Part shown: in pieces, positions 61,401-64,000 of the stretch | Numbering within the stretch: the first letter of the stretch is position 1 | Layout of the letters: each line of letters starts with the position of its first letter | The notes under the pieces: model-generated | What the model was told of the DNA's origin: nothing | Seen by the model: the letters and a program-made list of their open reading frames with translations, nothing else | The model's database searches: none | Assembly: GCF_024158745.1 (NCBI RefSeq) | Contig: NZ_JAMZAW010000010.1 | Location: forward strand, 62,001-126,000 | DNA length: 64,000 nucleotides | DNA from: Paenibacillus tyrphae | GTDB lineage: Bacteria; Bacillota; Bacilli; Paenibacillales; NBRC-103111 | Reading direction: 5' to 3' | Made by a program: the position numbers and the translations under genes

Positions 61401-61713
61401 GCTCCGCCGACAAGTCGACGCAGCGGTAAATGCGATCTATCGTTTCGTCGAACGATTGAACGTGAGCACCGCCTGCATAGCTTACTTTCGTCCGCAGCGC
61501 GGGGTGCCGCTCGGTCAAATCGCCGGCCGCCCACAATAAGGCGTCCGAATCGACGGGACCCGTCAGCCGTTTGCAGGAAATTAAATTCCAGACGGCGCTA
61601 TCCGGCAGCAACTCGGACAAGTACAGCACCCGTTCCTGCTGGAACGAAAGCGGATAATGCGGTCTGGCCCTTTGGCGGGGGATGTCCGGATATTTTCGTA
61701 GGCGTTTGCCCAT
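58468..61713 (-). CDS. Nonribosomal peptide synthetase, one C-A-T module
   Basis: The 1081-aa protein has a condensation domain (about 20-440), an adenylation domain (about 460-960) and a carrier domain (about 1000-1070, FFLCGGNSL with the phosphopantetheine Ser). The C-domain active site reads HHIISDA, with Ala for Gly at the last position. A-domain motifs include YTSGSTGRPKG, YGPTENT and YRTGDLARW. By alignment to GrsA in my head, the ten specificity residues are D A F W L G M T F K, near the valine code. No epimerase, methyltransferase or TE domain follows; the separate thioesterase is 92 bases downstream. Confidence 0.95.
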   Translation of the reverse strand: MGKRLRKYPDIPRQRARPHYPLSFQQERVLYLSELLPDSAVWNLISCKRLTGPVDSDALLWAAGDLTERHPALRTKVSYAGGAHVQSFDETIDRIYRCVDLSAEPEEEREAKVRSLLSEASLKPVDLRRGPLFQIIWIRMGEAEGMLILKLHHIISDATTFQRIWHDFKWFYNAHAGVPNGEELPAPGIRYADYVLWQRETFDEAHTQEQEAYWLKQFQGEIPALELPTDFPARPGLSFAGALEIQPIPREVVQGLRTLCMQKRVIPFSALLCAYYVLLHKCSRQRDVVVGTVFAGRHYSPELQQAVGFFVNTVAIRMEVDGEAAFDELLRRVHEQVDEAYDMQDYPFERLIQKLNPERSSSRNPLFRAMFNMVVAGKEEAAFAGAKEAWIEPDMDATQVDLLFDIHQEDDEMEIRVEYNTDLFRQETVQRLIGFYVNLLRAAIERPEARVKELRMLDPTERNRLLVDWNRTGAEYPREACIHELFEAQAWKTPERMAVWHEGKELTYRELNERANRLAGMIRSKGSGTEQIVGIAAERSLEMVVGMLAVLKAGGAYMPIDPGYPEDRIKYMLQDSGAKVVLVQQGKLNAGKLEAEIVAIEIGEEERSLHSPNHLKSDTHARSLAYVMYTSGSTGRPKGVMIEHRNVVRLVQNTDYVRFEDSDAILQTGAPAFDATTFEIWGALLNGIKLYVTSDNVLLNADNLGRFIAKHGISHLWLTAPLFNQLSDMKPELFAPLKALLIGGDALSVRHVNKVLASVPGLRIQNMYGPTENTTFSTYFPITGPHETNVPIGKPIRHSTAYIVDASGELLPVGVPGELCVGGDGVARGYLNRPELTAQKFVDNPFEPGTKMYRTGDLARWLPDGNIEFMGRMDNQIKLRGFRIELGEIEAKLAEYPHAKEVVVTVREDRPGDKALCAYFVADRDIPATEWRAYLAKALPEYMIPAVFVRIDRMPLKETGKIDKQALPEPNGAAPLLEETYDQGICLQPARDSQAYPAFSASVTRIEAQLIGIVENLLNTKGIGPGDDFFLCGGNSLALIRLVAEMEAAFGVVPSVMEIREAPVISEWARKVESLQQQAAL

Positions 61714-61742
61714 AGCAACCAACCTTTCGGGCTTCCCTGTCG

Positions 61743-64000
61743 CTAAGCGTGCGGTACGGCCTTGGGAAGCATAGGCTCGATGATTTTGGCAATGTCCTTA
61801 ATCACCGGCAAATCGATGAAGTCCATCAAGGTCAAGCTAATCTGGAACGCGCTCTCGATTTCGGTAACGAACCGGATGGTTAATAAGGAATTCCCGCCCA
61901 GCCGGAAGAAATTGTCGTTCACGCCGATGCCTTGCATGTTCAGGATGTTTTCCGTAATTTCGATCAGCTTTCTCTCGATCTCCGTTACAGGCGTGTCTCC
62001 TGACGGCTGGGTCGACAAGGCGGCTTCCGGCGCCGACAGCGCTTTGCGGTCCACTTTGCCGCTCGTGCTTAAAGGCAGCTTTTCCAGTCTCATGTAGCGG
62101 GCCGGAACCATATAGGCAGGCAGCCAACGACCGAGATGCCCGGTCCACTCCTCATCTGGCCTCTCCTCGTCGGTTACCACATAAGCGACGAGACTTTCGA
62201 GGCCGGACGAGTCTTCTTTCACCGCAACGGCAGCCCCTCGTACCGACGAATGCAGCAGCAGCGTCTTCTCGATTTCCTCCAGCTCGATCCGGAAGCCCCG
62301 CAGCTTGACCTGCTGGTCGATCCGCCCCCGGAAGACGATATTTCCATCCTCCTGCCAGCGGGCCAAATCCCCTGTCCGGTACAGCTTCTCGCCCGGGCAG
62401 AACGGATGGTCTACGAATTTGTGCGCCGTCAGCTCCGGCTGGTTCAAATAGCCTCTCGCCAGCCCTTTCCCGGCAAGACACAGCTCGCCGTCCACCCCGA
62501 CCGGCTGCAGGTTCATATGCTCGTCGACAATGTACGCCCGCATGTTGCCGATCGGCTTCCCGATGGGCACCCGGTGCAGCTCTTCGCCGCCCGTGAAAGC
62601 GAAGCCCGTTGCATAGATGGTCGCTTCCGTCGGGCCGTACAGATTGACCAGGCTCGCCTGCAGCCCCAAGGAATAAAATTTCTGGACCGTATGCGCTCCT
62701 AGCGCCTCTCCGGCGGCAAACACATAGTTCAAGCTTTGCAGCGCAGGGGCAGCTTCCTTGCTCTCGGCCACATCCATAAACGATTGCAGCATGGACGGCG
62801 CGAAATTCATATGCGTCACTTGATGACGCCTAATCGTCTCGATAATTCTTGCTGGCTCCTTCTCGGCTCCCGGCTCCAGAATGACGAGCTTGCCGCCCGT
62901 AAAGAAGCAGCCGAACAATTCGCTCATGGACACGTCAAAGGTAAACGACGTTTTGAGCAGATACGCGTCTTCCTGCTCCAAAGGAAACAATCTCTGCAAA
63001 TGGGCCAGCGTATTGACGAGCGAGCTGTGCTCCACCATGACCCCTTTGGGCTTACCGGTCGAGCCCGACGTATACAGGATATACGCCAGATCACTCGGGA
63101 CGCTCACACGGCCGAGATTCGAGCTATCCCCTTCGGCCTTCTCGTCGATCGCAAGCGTCGGAACGGGCAGGCCGCTTTCCGCCGTTTCGGCCTCGCCGGA
63201 CGGAACAAGCAGGACGCGGGCTCCGCTGTCCTCCAGCATGAACCGCTTGCGCTCCTCCGGGAACCCGGGATCGATGGGAAGATACGCTCCCCCGGCTTTA
63301 AGCACCGCGAGGATGCCGATCATCATGGCAAACGACCGTTCCGTCATGACCCCGACGACGCTTTCGGCGGTGACTCCATGGTCCCGCAGCGTGCGGGCCA
63401 GCCGGTTCGCCCGGGCGTTCAGCTCCCCGTAGGTCATCGTCCGCTCGCCGAAGGCCAAGGCGACACGTTCCGGCGTCTTCTCCGCCTGCGCTTCGAACAG
63501 CTCGTGAACGCAGACATCGCGGGGGTAGTCCGCCTCGGTCCGGGTCCACTCGTTCAGCAGCTTTTTGCGCTCCTGCGGGTCCAGCATATCCAGCTCTTTC
63601 ACTTGCACCTCGGGATGCTCCACAAGCTTCCTCAGCAAGTTTACGTACAGCTCCATCAAGTGCCGGACGGTTTCCCGGCGGAACAGGTCCGTATTATATT
63701 CCAACCGCATTTCCATCGCGTCATCCTGCTGATGGATGTTGAGCAGCAGGTCCACCTGGGTCGCGTCCAGCACCGGCTCCTCCCAAGCCTCCTCCGCACC
63801 GGCGAACGTCGCTTTTTCCTTGGCGGTGCTGACGAGGTTGAACATGGCGCGATACAGCGGGTTGCGCACGCTGCGCCGCTCCGGGTTCAGCTTCTGGATC
63901 AGCCGTTCGAACGGATAATCCTGCATATAGTACGCCTCGTCGACTTTGTCGTGCACGCGCTTCAGCAGCTCGTCAAAGGCCGCTTCCCCGTCCACCTCCA
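61743..64000 (-). CDS. Nonribosomal peptide synthetase, C-terminal C-A-T (5' end beyond window)
   Basis: Reading enters inside a condensation domain (the C-terminal third) and continues through an adenylation domain (YTSGSTGKPKG, YGPTEAT, YRTGDLARW) and a carrier domain (FFRLGGNSL). The eye-aligned specificity residues are D V S N F A L I Y K, which match no code I know, so the substrate is open. The C-terminus lacks a thioesterase, so the peptide is passed to the next protein at 58468-61713. More modules may lie beyond the right edge. Confidence 0.95.
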   Translation of the reverse strand, partial: EVDGEAAFDELLKRVHDKVDEAYYMQDYPFERLIQKLNPERRSVRNPLYRAMFNLVSTAKEKATFAGAEEAWEEPVLDATQVDLLLNIHQQDDAMEMRLEYNTDLFRRETVRHLMELYVNLLRKLVEHPEVQVKELDMLDPQERKKLLNEWTRTEADYPRDVCVHELFEAQAEKTPERVALAFGERTMTYGELNARANRLARTLRDHGVTAESVVGVMTERSFAMMIGILAVLKAGGAYLPIDPGFPEERKRFMLEDSGARVLLVPSGEAETAESGLPVPTLAIDEKAEGDSSNLGRVSVPSDLAYILYTSGSTGKPKGVMVEHSSLVNTLAHLQRLFPLEQEDAYLLKTSFTFDVSMSELFGCFFTGGKLVILEPGAEKEPARIIETIRRHQVTHMNFAPSMLQSFMDVAESKEAAPALQSLNYVFAAGEALGAHTVQKFYSLGLQASLVNLYGPTEATIYATGFAFTGGEELHRVPIGKPIGNMRAYIVDEHMNLQPVGVDGELCLAGKGLARGYLNQPELTAHKFVDHPFCPGEKLYRTGDLARWQEDGNIVFRGRIDQQVKLRGFRIELEEIEKTLLLHSSVRGAAVAVKEDSSGLESLVAYVVTDEERPDEEWTGHLGRWLPAYMVPARYMRLEKLPLSTSGKVDRKALSAPEAALSTQPSGDTPVTEIERKLIEITENILNMQGIGVNDNFFRLGGNSLLTIRFVTEIESAFQISLTLMDFIDLPVIKDIAKIIEPMLPKAVPHA

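Noticed and set aside
1..64000. CRISPR array, tRNA, rRNA or prophage
   Set aside because: No regularly spaced identical repeats, no tRNA-like cloverleaf and no phage structural genes were seen in the window.

Overview
The window reads as a moderately GC-rich, low-to-mid GC Firmicute of the Paenibacillus type. The evidence is the strong AAGGAGG-type ribosome binding sites with frequent TTG and GTG starts, a T-box leader on argS, TGTGA-N6-TCACA (FNR-type) operators, tandem NrdR boxes, an Lpl-type sugar ABC transporter with LacI control, and NRPS genes. Almost all real genes lie on the minus strand. No rRNA, tRNA or CRISPR array was seen.

Region 1 (1-17100) is an anaerobic nitrate-respiration block. 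It holds moeA (cut by the window edge) and moaA, two small unknown proteins, a tiny membrane protein, a Tat-exported Rieske protein, a four-cluster Fe-S protein, a Cys-ligated Mo-bisPGD oxidoreductase and a membrane cytochrome-b-like subunit. A NirJ/AhbD-like radical SAM protein, a truncated haemoglobin, a NarK transporter fused to a PAS domain, a YCII protein, class III ribonucleotide reductase (nrdG-nrdD) and the di-iron repair protein Ric/ScdA follow. Last comes an operon of ywiC, a SPASM radical SAM enzyme and a 28-residue peptide that looks like a RiPP precursor. FNR-type sites, two of them perfect (7337 and 34576), sit about 30-33 bp from candidate -10 boxes ahead of most of these units. 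They suggest one oxygen/NO-responsive regulon, which also takes in the DUF2249/haem-copper-oxidase-like operon at 32337-34478.

Region 2 (17100-36800) is mixed: a FecBCD-type metal/chelate ABC transporter with a methyltransferase, T-box-controlled argS, selO, an SDR/AraC divergent pair, a WYL regulator beside a UvrA-like remnant, a SUFU-domain protein, an amino acid permease, a cupin, the DUF59 and DUF2249 genes, and an MFS exporter next to repeated operator-like sites.

Region 3 (36800-38150) is a scar: a truncated DinB-family gene, an internally deleted IS1182-family transposase and small orphan ORFs between 23-bp near-identical repeats. Region 4 (38190-46240) is a sugar-utilisation locus: a large clan-A glycosidase, two permeases, a binding lipoprotein and a LacI regulator. 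Region 5 (46240-49110) has a phosphotransferase, a streptothricin-acetyltransferase-like gene with a short leader ORF, and a composite pseudogene.

Region 6 (49348-51590) is an AT-rich two-gene unit of unknown function whose second product carries an HExxH motif. Region 7 (52063-64000) is an NRPS cluster: two C-A-T proteins (the first cut by the edge), a thioesterase, both subunits and the activase of a 2-hydroxyacyl-CoA dehydratase, a MATE exporter and a methyltransferase. A roughly 190-bp hairpin-rich repeat occurs twice (21026 and 47988), with compensatory base changes in its stem, and in part a third time (31828).

All family names come from motif recognition by eye; no database search was run.
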